Assembly (NCBI GenBank): GCA_018907035.1
Contig: JACCIC010000223.1
Span: 124,001-188,000 of the forward strand
Origin: Sycobia sp. Sy_11
Taxonomy: Eukaryota; Arthropoda; Insecta; Hymenoptera; Epichrysomallidae
Length of the DNA stretch: 64,000 nucleotides
Direction of reading: 5' to 3'
Both the position numbers and the translations under genes were made by a program. Of this stretch, positions 33,698-44,335 are shown one piece after another. Numbering within the stretch: the stretch's first letter is position 1; every line of letters starts with the position of its first letter. The notes under the pieces were generated by a model, which had not been told where the DNA came from, ran no database searches, and saw nothing but the letters and a program-made list of their open reading frames with translations.

Positions 33698-34103
33698 ACT
33701 AGGCGGAATTATTGACGAAGAAGAATACAGAATGATGGAATCTATCGATGGAAAGCTATTATCGCTGTTATAAAAACTGACCTTTGTTGATGCAATTTCA
33801 CTTTTCAGTTCTCTTATATACGAAGATTGAATAGAGAGACATTCTAAGTTAAAATCTTGAGAAGTGGTATAAAAAAAGATTGGTTTTTATAACCACGATA
33901 TTGGCTTGCGTATTAGTGATGTCCTCATCGACCTATCTCACGATTTTGTGTATTTTTTTCGCTTCTTTCTAAGCAAGAGAACTGAAAAGTGACTTCGCAT
34001 CAACAAAGGTCAGTTTTTATAACCATGGTAATAGCTTGTCTATTAATTCGGCCGTCACATCGATAGACGACCAATTTTTTCTTCCTTAATAATTCCGCCT
34101 AGT
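33698..34103. repeat. Foldback element with ~120-bp inverted arms
   Basis: Left arm 33,698-33,816 begins ACTAGGCGGAATTATT. Right arm 33,975-34,103 is its imperfect reverse complement. The arms share TTATAAAAACTGACCTTTGT and TCACTTTTCAGTTCTCTT. The central loop is about 160 bp. This is miniature inverted-repeat transposon architecture. The left arm and its flank (about 33,658-33,771) also read as an open peptide containing VDLEKEKLGGIIDEEEYRMM and ending KLLSLL-stop. Confidence 0.8.
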
Positions 34104-34397
34104 GTAAAAACTATTCGCAATAGCCCAAAAGTGATTCAATATTTACACATAAATTTTTCTTCTCGATTCCATCGTTATACCTTGATCAGTTATTTTGCAA
34201 AAACCGTATATATATTAGCTTATCAAATATCTGCGTCCGTCTTTTTCTCTTATGAACTTCGCGGCTATGTACAAAGAATTCCAGTGCTCGTATCTGGCAA
34301 TACTATGCATGATTTGAAAGGTCTTGACATAACGTACAAAACGACGCTTTGCATAATTAGTTTGGATATTGCATTCAAAAGTTATAGATGTGTAAAC

Positions 34398-35442
34398 ATA
34401 GAGTTCACTAACGCCGAAATTCGCGCTATTTTAAAAAGGCAAATCCACTAGAGAAACGTTCCGTGAGATTAATGATATTTTGGCGTGATGGCACGCTATC
34501 ACTTCGAAGCAAAGAGGAATGGTTTCGACGATTCAGAGCTGGTGAAAACGACACCATGGATAAGCCAGCCGGCGGAAGACCTGTGACGACGATTACCGAT
34601 CAAATCATGGAATTTATCGTGTTAGACCGGCATTTGGCATCTCGTCACATGGCAGATTAGTTACCAGACTATTATAAACTATCTGCAGAAGGCTGCATGC
34701 AAAAAAGCTTGATGTTTGGGTGCCACATGATTTGACGCAAAGAAGGACGCAAAGATTTGACTCAAAGACTGCGATGTGCTGCTGAAAAGGAACGAACTCG
34801 ACCCATTTTTGAAGCGGATAGTGATTGGTGACGAAAATGGATGGTGATTAAATGGTGGACCGTCCCAAACAGTGGCCAAGCCAGGATTAGTGGCCTGGAA
34901 GGTTTTGTTGTGTGTTTGATGGGATTGGAAGGGAATCATTCAGTATGAGCTGCTCCCATATGGCCAGACGCTTAATTCTACCATCTAGTCTGAACAAGTG
35001 GACCGCTTGAAGCAGGCTATCGACCAAAAGCGTTCGCAATTGGCCAACGGGAAGGGTGCATTGTTCCACCAGGACAATGGCAGACCACACACTTCGTTGA
35101 TGACTCGTCAGAAGCTACGGGAGTTCGGATGGGAGGTTTTATTGCACCCACCATACAGCCTGGACATAGCGCCAAGTGATTACCATCTGTTCCTGTTCAT
35201 CTCGATTGCCCTTGGTGGTGTAAAGTTGGACGCAAAAGAGGCTTGTTACAAGTGGCTGTCCGTATTCTTTGCAAATAAGAAGAGGGGTTTCTACGAGAGG
35301 GGTATTATGAGTTGCCGTCTAGATGGAAACAGAATATTGAACAAAACGGAGCATATTTAAAGTAAATCCGACCACTGTAACACTTTTTATAAAGCATTGA
35401 ATGAACAGCAAAAAAGCAGAAGGGAGATATTAGACAAGCTAA
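34398..35442 (+). pseudogene. Mariner (cecropia-like lineage), decayed
   Basis: A transposase with many lesions. EFTNAEIRAILKR follows ATA where an ATG would be expected. Then come EEWFRRFRAGENDTMDKPAG, GGRPVTTITDQIMEFIVLDR, a degraded first catalytic region (VIGDENGW near 34,830, normally GDEKW), FHQDNGRPHTSLMTRQKLRE (second Asp, near 35,069), and HPPYSLDIAPSDYHLF (third Asp, near 35,160). The spacing between the second and third Asp fits DD34D. The element ends at 35,442 with the complement of TTAGCTTGTC followed by TA. Its 3' part recurs at 38,551-38,880. Confidence 0.85.
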
Positions 35443-35571
35443 TATTTACTTGCGGTCGTTCACTGGGAACGGTAGGAGGGGATCATGGTACCCGGGATGG
35501 TAATATACACAGATGCGAATGACGCGATTGCTCGTCAATTTTCTTCTATGAAAAAAATATAGCAAATAGTT

Positions 35572-36010
35572 TGCATTGGAATTCAGTGCTCAAAAACTCT
35601 TGAAATTTTTACAGTTATATACGATGTGTCTCCTTTGAAGGAAGAGAATGTGTATAAGTGTTATAAGCTTTTCCAAGGAAGCCGAAAGCGTGTGTAAGAT
35701 AAACCTGGTTCTGGAGTTCCTAGCACGTCAACAACACATGCAAATGTGCAAGCAGTGAAAGATATTCTGTTAAAAAATCGTCAAATCGAATTATGCATGA
35801 GCCGTATGTCAGCGAAATTCATTCCAAAACTGCTTAATTTTGATCAAAAGTAGCGTCGCATAACCAAAGATCAGGAGATGTTGATTGAAGTTAACAATAA
35901 TTCTGGTTTTCTCAAAAGCGTTATAACTAACGTCCAATCGTTCCAATGGAAGAGCCTGAAGAATCGACCGAAGAAAGCATGCCAAGTTCGATTAAACGTC
36001 AAGTCATTTA
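35572..36010 (+). pseudogene. Mariner-superfamily fragment, third lineage
   Basis: Reads CIGIQCSKTLEIF, then EENVYKCYKLFQGSRKRV, a stop, GSGVPSTSTTHANVQAVKDI, MSRMSAKFIPKLLNFDQK, a stop, and FQWKSLKNRPKKACQVRLNV. These correspond to the N-terminal and linker region of a mariner group whose proteins carry GRPSTSxTDENV and QKQRR motifs. The catalytic half is missing. The fragment runs into the opposite-strand mariner remnant at 36,030. Confidence 0.65.
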
Positions 36011-36029
36011 GCGTTTGTGTGCCTCAGTA

Positions 36030-36800
36030 ATGACGGTTTCATTCGATTCTAGCAGTTCGTAGTAAAAAACATCCTGTTAGTTCCTCCAAATGCACAGTAA
36101 TACCTTTTGGCCGTGGATGTTTCGTTTTGGTGTCGATTTGGACGGGGTTGGCCTGAGTCACCCCATGATTTTTTGAACGTAGGATTGTAATAGTAGATCC
36201 ACTTTTTATCAACAGTCACAATACGCCTCCAAAAACTCTTCTCTTTTTAACAGTACGATGTGGTATCGATTCATAATGTCACTTTCGGTCCAATCGTGTG
36301 GCATCCATTTTCCTTCTTTATGTATCTTCGTCATTGCATGTAAACCTTTGTCTACTGCTTCGTCACTGACACCTAACTCTTTTTGCGTCTGAGCTAAGTC
36401 TTCCTCCAATGTCTTGTAAATACGCGGGTGGGATGGGACGTCCAAATTCAGGGCTTCTAATGTTTCAATTACGATATTTGCAACATGTGGCCGAACGTTG
36501 TCATGCTGAAAAATGACTTTATCGTGCCTTTTGGCATATTGTGGACGTTTAATCTTCAATTCTTAGCTAAATTGCATCAGCTCTTGTTGGTAACGTTCCC
36601 CGATAACGGTTTGATTTTGTTGGAGTAGTTCGAAATACATTACTCCAAACTGATCTCACCAAATGCATAGCATTAGCTTCTTACCATGAATGTTTGGCTT
36701 GGCCATCGAATTAGAGGCATACCCGGGCTACCCCATGACTTCCTATGGTTTGGGTTGTCATACTGAATACACTTTTCGAATTGCAAAGCAATCCTTTCAG
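36030..36800 (-). pseudogene. Mariner remnant with shuffled internal order, fourth lineage
   Basis: On the minus strand the blocks come in the order VMYFELLQQNQTVIGERYQQ (near 36,640), RPQYAKRHDKVIFQHDNVRP (near 36,545, second catalytic Asp), LEEDLAQTQKELGVSDEAVD (near 36,420), EGKWMPHDWTESDIMNRYHI (near 36,320) and RRIVTVDKKW-like sequence (near 36,220). In a normal mariner the helix-turn-helix and WVPHEL blocks precede the catalytic ones. Here part of the N-terminal half follows the second Asp block. The third Asp block is absent. A 116-codon open frame (36,559-36,209) spans the artificial junction. Confidence 0.7.
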
Positions 36801-38550
36801 TCGTGTTGTTTAACGTATATAAATAAAAATATTGGAGGTCACCATTAGAAGTCTCTCGGCTTTAATTAGTAAGGTAACCATCTTCCAACATATTAAAGGA
36901 GTCTCAGTGTGTTTAGGCGCAAGTAAATAGTTTGTTCTAGGATCCCCGATAATGCAGCAACTTTTCATGAATTTGATACGAATTCTGATTCAGCAAAGCA
37001 GCTAATTCCTTATGTTTATGTCTTTTCGGCTTTCCAGATATCACATAATATAATATTATAACATAATAATATATAATAATATATAATATATAATATAGGT
37101 ATTATGATTAATAATTAAACTGAATAAACTAAGTATATATTCAGTATAATAAGAAGAAAATACAAAGATAAAATATTGGATGCACACTCCTTCTGGATCC
37201 ACGTTGGCCCCCGTATTTTCTCTCATTTTTTCCTATAATAACAAACATTTCAAACAGCACCTTTCTATGTGCTTTCTCAGTGCTTCCTCCCCTCGCTCTC
37301 TCTGTCCCAATATTTATCTCTATGTCTCCACTATATCTTTCTCTCCTACCCTCTCTCACTCTCTCTCACTCTCGCCCTCTCCCGTTGGGCTGTTGGAGGT
37401 TCATCTGTGTCAATTGAACAAACGTATAATAGCTTATATGTATTGAATACATAGTTAAGGTGAATATTTTGGAAGTCCGTTACACTTCTCTGACTTTGAC
37501 AGCTACTATGCGTTAAATTTTGAAACAAGTACGACTGATTTCGCTGAGTAAATTTTGTCTGACGCTGTCTAACTCATTCTAGCTTCTACACCCTTACTAC
37601 TGGATGAGATTTGACATGCATTCTTTAATCAGAAAAGGCTTGAATGATAAGTTATCAGATGAAGAGGATGCAATACGTTCCATTGACATACTGACTATTT
37701 CTGTTTGTAGCAAGTGCTAGAGCATTTTGGAGAGTCTGCTTCTCTAACTGACTTCACTGGACTACAACGTCTTTGTACAAACTCTTCATTTGTGATATTA
37801 CATTCTTCTCGACAGAAATAAACAGAGTTAACGCATCAAAATATATTTAGATTTACAGAGTAAACTTATTCTCATAAAGGGAATGATTCCCTTTTTCTGT
37901 TTCAAAAATCACTAGCTTTGAGTGTTCAGTACTAATAATTGTATATCCACAACTCGCTTCTTCTATTTTTCTTGTTAGTGCGAAAGTTACATCTATTTGT
38001 TATGCCAAGCAGTACGCCTTCTAGTGTTTCCTTCATATAAATGTGAAGTGTATTTGTGGAAATGATAATTATTATTTTGAACTACATCCCAAAACTTGCG
38101 ATTATATATTTTCCCGTTCAGATAAAGTCAAGTTTGCATCCAATGTTAAATGAACTTTATCAACTGAGAAACTAATTCTAGAAATACGTTTGCTCAGTAT
38201 GATTTTCATAAACCCTTCCACTACTACTAAATCCCAAGATACATAAGGATCGCTATAGGTAGTACTTTACAGCTCCCATCAGTAATTAAATAACCGGCTA
38301 GATTCATTGTCAACACGTGAGTTCTGTTTCTTTTTACTCCACTAATGATATGATTGTTGCCCAATTGAATTATGCTTGTCTGATATAAGACGAAACACGA
38401 TTTTCTGATTATATCATATAAGTATTATGTCAGACCATTCATGAAAATTGATACGTACAACTGCATTCCACAATAATAGATCGTTCTATGTATTTGTATC
38501 TAACATTATCGTAGTAAATTTTCGTGAAAATCGTTTCGGATCGTCAAAAT
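36801..38550. other. Non-coding stretch with CT-rich patch
   Basis: AT-rich with TAATATA runs at 37,045-37,100 and a CT-rich low-complexity patch at about 37,275-37,382. No credible gene; the short frames follow the low-complexity patch. Confidence 0.55.
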
Positions 38551-38880
38551 CGGAGTTCGGATGGGAGGTTTGTTTTATCGCATCCACCATATAGTCCGGA
38601 CATAGCGTCAAGTGATTACCACCTGTTTCTGTCCATGTCGAACGCCTATAGTGGTGTAAAGTTGGACTCAAAAGAGGCTTGTTAAAAGTGCCTGTCCGAG
38701 TTCTTCGCAAAAAAGGAGAGGGGTTACTACGAGAGGGTTTATTATGAAGTTGCCGTCTATATGGAAACAGATTATAGAACAAAATGGCGCATATTTAAAG
38801 TAAATCCGACCACTGTAACTCTTTTTATAAAGCATTGAATGAAGAGAAAAAAAGTGGAAAGGACATATTTGACAACCTAA
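38551..38880 (+). pseudogene. Mariner 3' fragment, second copy of the cecropia-like lineage
   Basis: Very similar to 35,125-35,442. It retains HPPYSPDIASSDYHLF-like sequence with the third Asp, then the C-terminal part with EQNGAYL-like sequence near 38,780, and ends at 38,880 with the complement of TTAGGTTGTCAAATATGTCC, followed by TA. This gives the terminal repeat of the family more clearly than the copy at 34,398. Everything upstream of the third catalytic block is missing. Confidence 0.8.
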
Positions 38881-39699
38881 TATGAATGAATTAAATTTTT
38901 CAGAAATATAAATCTACTACTAGTAACTTATTTTTGGTTCCTTTTTTTTATTGTTCCGAAAATAAAATTAATTATGAAGGAAATCACAACCATGACTTAT
39001 CAAGGAAATAAATGTGTTTTATTCCTTTCTTATTTTTGTGTTTAGTTAAAATCACTAATTCTAAATAGATAAATGATTAATAAAATTAATGATAAGTAAA
39101 ATTTATATATTTTACATTTTATTAATAGCAAAAAACCGACTATTGAAAAATAATTAAATAATAAACTTTCTCGTGTTGATTGTTCTTCTGTTAATGACTT
39201 CAATTATTTAATTAGCTAATTAATGTAGTAATGATAAATTAATTAATTAATTAATATATTTCCTTAATTGTTGAATTATTTAATCGTTTTTTCATTTAGA
39301 TTTTTTGTTGTTGTTTTTTCTAGAGTTTGGAAAGTTCATCGAGAAATTTTTTCTTTACTTAATTAATTTTAAATGTTATTTTGAACTCAATTGAAAATAA
39401 AATTTAATCTTAATGTAAGAATTAAAGTCGGTCAAAAGTTTACGGGCCGTAATTTGATTAAATTTTCTCCTGCTTTATTTTACTTTACAAGTAAAAATAT
39501 TTTTTTCTCTTCTAGACGAGATTATAAATTAATTTGATATGTAATGGTGATTGTAAACTCTCCAAGCGATTCTATAACTAGCTCCATAGTTTATGCGAGG
39601 AAGAGATAGACATCATCATGACGGAATTGCAAACTCAAAAATAATGGTTCCCAATTTCAAAGAGACTTGATTATGACTCATTTGCTTGACTGTACTGCA
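38881..39699. other. AT-rich non-coding stretch
   Basis: AATTAATTAATTAATTAAT near 39,236-39,256 and other AT-rich sequence. Nothing recognised. Confidence 0.6.
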
Positions 39700-40500
39700 G
39701 ACTGTCCAGAGGACATTCTAGAGTGCGAGGGCAAGAGTGAAGTCGCAAAAATGCGCGCACGCAGAGATAAGAAGTTGTTAAAAATCATCGTTAGCTGATT
39801 AGTAGCTGACACACAGTAAGCTCGTGAAGTTAATCCAAGCAGAGGCGAAAGGCGTAGTACATCAGCCGCTAATTAACAGATACCAAATCTGATTGATTTT
39901 AATCTGGCGGAAATAAATACGCATGCACCGCTTGCATATAGCACGTCACACGAATCACCGATCTAGGTGGCTACACCTGGCGTCGCTACGATCGCCAGCA
40001 CGTGTGTTACGGATGGCAACATTCAAGAGGCGCAAGGCGCATTTCATACGCCAGGTACAACGGCCAAGACTCAGGTTAATAATTTCGTATGCAACCAGGA
40101 AATTAGCCCTGCAGCAAGTAGCAAAGGAAATGCTGCAGACTTGGATAACACAACAAACAGGTATTAAATAATTGCAAATAGGTTTCTAAGAGCAGCATAT
40201 AACTTTAGCCGACAAATTTAGCCGAGACAGATGCGATCTCCAGTACTTGGAAAGTGACGAATATTCTGACCACAATAGTCCTCCAGTGTCGATTGATGAT
40301 CCAATCTTCTCGGCTCTTGGTTACCTCCGGTAAAAAGGGCTTGGAAGAGTAGCGGAATATTACATCCGTTAACGAAATGTGAACAGCTTACCTGTGAATA
40401 CAATAAAATCAATGCTATCAAGTACCATGGCCCAGTGCACAGGCATTGGGAAAATCGTGCGGTAATGCAAAATCTGTTTCAATGGCATCAAGTGTAAAAA
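39700..40500 (+). pseudogene. Decayed coding region, unidentified
   Basis: Protein-like segments occur in a mostly shared frame with stops: EVAKMRARRDKKLLKIIVS (near 39,739), IPNLIDFNLAEINTHAPLAY (near 39,880), then after a stop GVATIASTCVTDGNIQEAQG and TQVNNFVCNQEISPAASSKG to a stop at 40,168. After a frameshift come YLESDEYSDHNSPPVSIDDP (near 40,241) and KYHGPVHRHWENRAVMQNLF (near 40,414). Composition is that of a real protein, perhaps a retroelement gag or an accessory ORF. I recognise no domain. Confidence 0.35.
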
Positions 40501-40810
40501 CATCAAGGAGTTACTCCAGATAAATGCAGAATGACGCAATCTGACGCCACTCATAGATAAGGATATGCTGAAGTAGAGAAGAATCTGACGTAGAACTTAA
40601 TAGACGAAAATAAAGTAGATTAAAAATTAAAAATAATAATAAAATAAAATAAATCGAATAAATTAATTGCTGAGAGATTGTTTGACATTTACAATACCAA
40701 AAAATAGACATAATTCACAAATTGATGTGATAATTCAGAGGCAAAATTATTATCTTACCATAGGTTAAAGAATTGCCGAAAAGAATTAAAAGAAATTTTC
40801 GGAAATAGAA

Positions 40811-41232
40811 CATTCAAATTTTCTTTAAAAATAACAATAATTTAAGTAAGTTGTTTAATAATTGCAATGATAAAGATGATCTGTGTTTAAAATTTGGAGT
40901 TGTTTACAAAATTAATTGTATGGATTGTAACAAATACTACATTGAACCAATAGATAGATATTTAAAAAAGATAATTTATGAATTTATGAAAAAAAAAGAT
41001 AATTTATGAACATAAATGTAGTTTACGTAGTTCATATATTATCATAGTTCCGGTTTAAAGTTTTTATATTCTTTTGATTTTGTGAATGTGGATATTTTAG
41101 AGCATTGTATTAATAATAAATACAAAAGGCGGAGTCTTGAAAGTATTCACATTTCCAGGAATCAAAATAACATGAATTTAATGTTAGAATCTAGTAAATT
41201 ACATAACATTTATCATTCATTATTAAATTGAT
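40811..41232 (+). pseudogene. Penelope-like element C-terminus (GIY-YIG endonuclease)
   Basis: LCLKFGVVYKINCMDCNKYY (near 40,885) starts the GIY-YIG domain. The expected Gly of the YIG box reads Glu (YYIEP). After a small internal duplication and a frame change, an open reading of about 50 codons gives SFDFVNVDILEHC, then SLESIHISRNQNNMNLMLES and ends NIYHSLLN-stop at about 41,230. This is the usual end of Penelope-like proteins (VxIL...E...IxxxxNxxN). The RT part is missing. A paralogous fragment is at 511-810, and a hammerhead-like motif follows at 41,331. Confidence 0.78.
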
Positions 41233-41330
41233 TGGTTTTGAACATTTCGTGTAGAGGGGTATTTTATATTTAATTTACTAAATTAGTAGTGGGGATAAGG
41301 TATATATAGATTAGAATACCAGGTTTAGTT

Positions 41331-41385
41331 TAGTCCCTGATGAGAAAGCGTAGCGAGCTCGAAACGGTGGTCTACTACAATAAGT
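41331..41385 (+). ncRNA. Hammerhead-ribozyme-like core
   Basis: CTGATGA at 41,337-41,343 and GAAA at 41,361-41,364 are the two invariant hammerhead core strands. The 17 bases between can form helix II (GA/TC and GC/GC pairs with a small bulge). GAAA is followed by CGGTGG and then TC, so a GTC cleavage triplet (41,370-41,372) with a minimal helix III is possible. TAGT before the core and ACTA after it could make a short helix I. The position, about 100 bases after a Penelope-like reading frame, matches the known presence of hammerhead motifs in Penelope-like elements. Activity is untested and helix I is weak. Confidence 0.5.
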
Positions 41386-43140
41386 CTTCAATTAGGTAAG
41401 GGTGGTATGGACAGTCAGATTGCACTTTACTAACATAAAATTTTTTTCTACTAATATTTTTATTTTGAGATTAGTCTACGGGTGTGATTTTACATAAGGA
41501 TAGTCTAACTGTCATTATAATTTTTAATTTTTATTTTTTATTTTTTGTATATTGATGTATTAATATTAATATAAATATATATTGATATTATTACGTCTTA
41601 TTTTCGATTTATTTAATTTGACTGTAAGACCATTGAAAATATTTATTAATTTATATAAGCAGTCGACAAAAGCACAATTAAAGTATTATAAAGTAAAATA
41701 AAAATGATAAAAATAATAAACTATATATTATGTTATCAAAGGATAAATTTATTTAAGCTATTATTTAAATTAATACTTAAGCTATTATTTTATTAACTCT
41801 ATTATTTGGCGTAGGCTAAATCTATTCAACCGCGATGCCTAAACTGAAGAGTAGGCAACTGTACGCAGCAACTTCTAAATATGAATTATCATGCATCGAA
41901 AACACTATCTTGAGAAAAGTCAGGAGCACATACTTGCCTCCTTGGTTTTCGGCTACGATGATTTAATCGACAGGTAAGAAAACCGATATTTCGGTACTTG
42001 AGTCGAGCGATCATTTACAGCTCAGATTCTCACACGTGATGGTTGCGGGCCCAACGGGATTAGAGCCGCTACATATTAACAAGGCTTCAGTCGAGAAAAC
42101 GTCCAATAAATCCTCGTTCACTCTCTTTGTCTCTTGCTCGCTCTATTGCACCGCACATAAAGCGAGAAAATGGTGCAGAAACATATACATATCTATTTTT
42201 ATTTTTTTGTTGTTATTAGTCACATATATTTACATGTCTAAATTGTTAAAAGTCGGTAGATTAAATATAATGTTTTTATTACAATGTAAAATATAATTTG
42301 TTTCCTAAATACGTATTAGTTTTTTTTCATTAGAATTATCTGCTATTATAGATATAAAACTTATTATAAATGAACATTTACGGATATACATTTTTTATCT
42401 TTGGAACGGTTCCGTTATGTTATTAGATAACGGAAGAGAGGTTGGTAACGCAATATTGGAATGTAGAACATGGGCGCTGCTATGAGTTTGAAAACCAAAC
42501 ATAGCGAAAGCAGTACCAAGAATCACGTAACGTTCATTTTCAGTGGCTCTATTTTTTTAATTTTGGATATCTTATGTTATAAAAATACTTGAAAAACCAT
42601 TCTCAAAGTAGAGTCATGAAGGTTAACAAATGTTATTATACTGGAAATTTGGGCAAAGCTCACAGATTATTTTCTGTATTGCACCTGCTTTATTATGACG
42701 CGTTAGTCACAGCGTTTTTATCAAACGATCTACATCACATATATTTATTGCTATGAGCTATAAGGCAATAAATTACTTGTGATTTGATACTGGATTTACT
42801 TTCACAACCACTAACTACACGGCAAACATAGTAAGAAATTTTTTACTTTCTGCAAATTCTGTAGACTACAATCTCTATAACAATTAGTTTAGAATCGTAA
42901 ATAAATAAATAATAGGAAAATTGCTACTTTGAAGTTTATGTTTGGTGTTATATTAATGAAAAATCTGATCAAAGATACAGGTAATCCTTCTTTGATCAAC
43001 TGGTTCAACAAATGATTAAAGCAATCTATATGTAAATAAAAGATGTCGATTTTAATGTACCATCCCTGATATCTCTTTAGATATGCAATTGAGCAAAAAA
43101 TGGTTCAGACCATAGTTGTAGGACTCGCAGAGAGCCATTT
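41386..43140. other. AT-rich non-coding stretch
   Basis: Immediately after the ribozyme-like motif it may still be PLE tail. Beyond 41,450 it is AT-rich. A mixed patch at 41,820-42,130 has short open frames without recognisable domains. Nothing called. Confidence 0.5.
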
Positions 43141-43615
43141 TAAAATGGTCTTGTCGTTGACGTAGATATGCATTTTCAAGGTCAAATCAAGGTCAACTTT
43201 AGTTTTTTTAATGAGAATAGATATTTTTGTGCCATATTCGCATTCTGCGCAAAAAAACTACATATATATTGGAAAATATTTTATTTCTACATGCTTTGAT
43301 TTTTCTCTAGAAGACACTTTTCAGCTTTGACCTTTATTTAGTCAGAATTACGCGAAGTTCAATCAGTTGAATCAGGACAGGTTAATTTTAAGTCTCAATC
43401 AGATCAAAACATGTCGAGGTCACGTAACAGTAGGACCATGGTAAGGTCAATGAGATCAACATCAAATTAAGGCTTTGGTCCGGTGAACGCCAAAATGAGA
43501 TCTAGTGATAGATTAAGTACAAGATTAAGTCTATGCCTACATCAAGGTCAAAGAGAGGTTAAGGTTGAATCATGTCCGGCCTAAATTGAGCCGCAGTCAA
43601 TTCTAGGTCAACTCG
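43141..43615. repeat. AGGTCA-rich repeat
   Basis: AGGTCA or its complement occurs about six times (near 43,180, 43,190, 43,328, 43,421, 43,443 and 43,549), plus TAGGTCA near 43,605, several as TCAAGGTCA. Related to 15,630-15,700. It is probably a decayed simple repeat. Confidence 0.5.
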
Positions 43616-43837
43616 GAGTCAAGTGAAGAGGAAGTCAAGACAAGACGCATCGCAACATCTAGCCACTTAAGGCAAAACGTACCCTAACGTCGATCCATTT
43701 AAGGCAAGACACTAACTAGTGCAATTTCCGCTCATCAAGTGCTCTATCAAATACCCATTCTGTTGAATACACATTTCTATTATGTGTCGGAAACTTCATT
43801 GGATATCTATTAATGTGATATCAGGGGCGTTACATTA

Positions 43838-44335
43838 AAATGGGACACCTTATATATATATATATATAAAAGATCATGCTCTGTTTATTTTATTCTTATG
43901 AAATGAGCTTTATAGGAAAACGGATAGAATATGAATCCAGGCATGTTTCCGTCATTTTTCATCACGATTACGTTCAGCCACATGTCACAGCCTCGGTCAA
44001 AAACTATTTGGAGAATAGTCCATCGAAAATTCTGCGCCTTACCTGCCTTACCGTCTAGACTGGACAGCATATGACTATCACTTTTTTCGATAAAATGCAG
44101 AACGCTCTTACGGGAATACGCTTAAATTCAGTAGAGGAAATCAAAAATTGATTCTATATATTCTTGCGCTCCAAAGACAAGAAATTTTTTTGGTCTAGAA
44201 TTGATAAATCGCCAGAAAGATGGCAAAAAGTTATATCTTCCGATGGATGATACTTTAAATAATGCATATGTAACCATGTTTTCATAATAAAACCTCACCA
44301 TTTGATAGAAAAAACTCTGGAAATTTACTTATAGA
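43838..44335 (+). pseudogene. Mariner 3' remnant, fifth lineage (unit 1)
   Basis: Reads FHHDYVQPHVTASVKNYLEN (near 43,958, second Asp region with DN changed to DY). It is then frameshifted through the third-Asp block (near 44,065, YDYHFFDKMQNAL-like), with GIRLNSVEEIKN, a stop, and SKDKKFFWSRIDKSPERWQK, ending SSDG, a stop, YFK. This is the C-terminal catalytic half of a mauritiana-like mariner with at least two stops and a lost catalytic context. A GGACACCTTATA terminal-repeat-like sequence at 43,842-43,853 abuts its start. Confidence 0.75.

Noticed and set aside
39923..40171. 82-codon Arg/His-rich plus-strand frame
   Set aside because: The overlapping frame in another phase gives the more protein-like reading of the decayed region.
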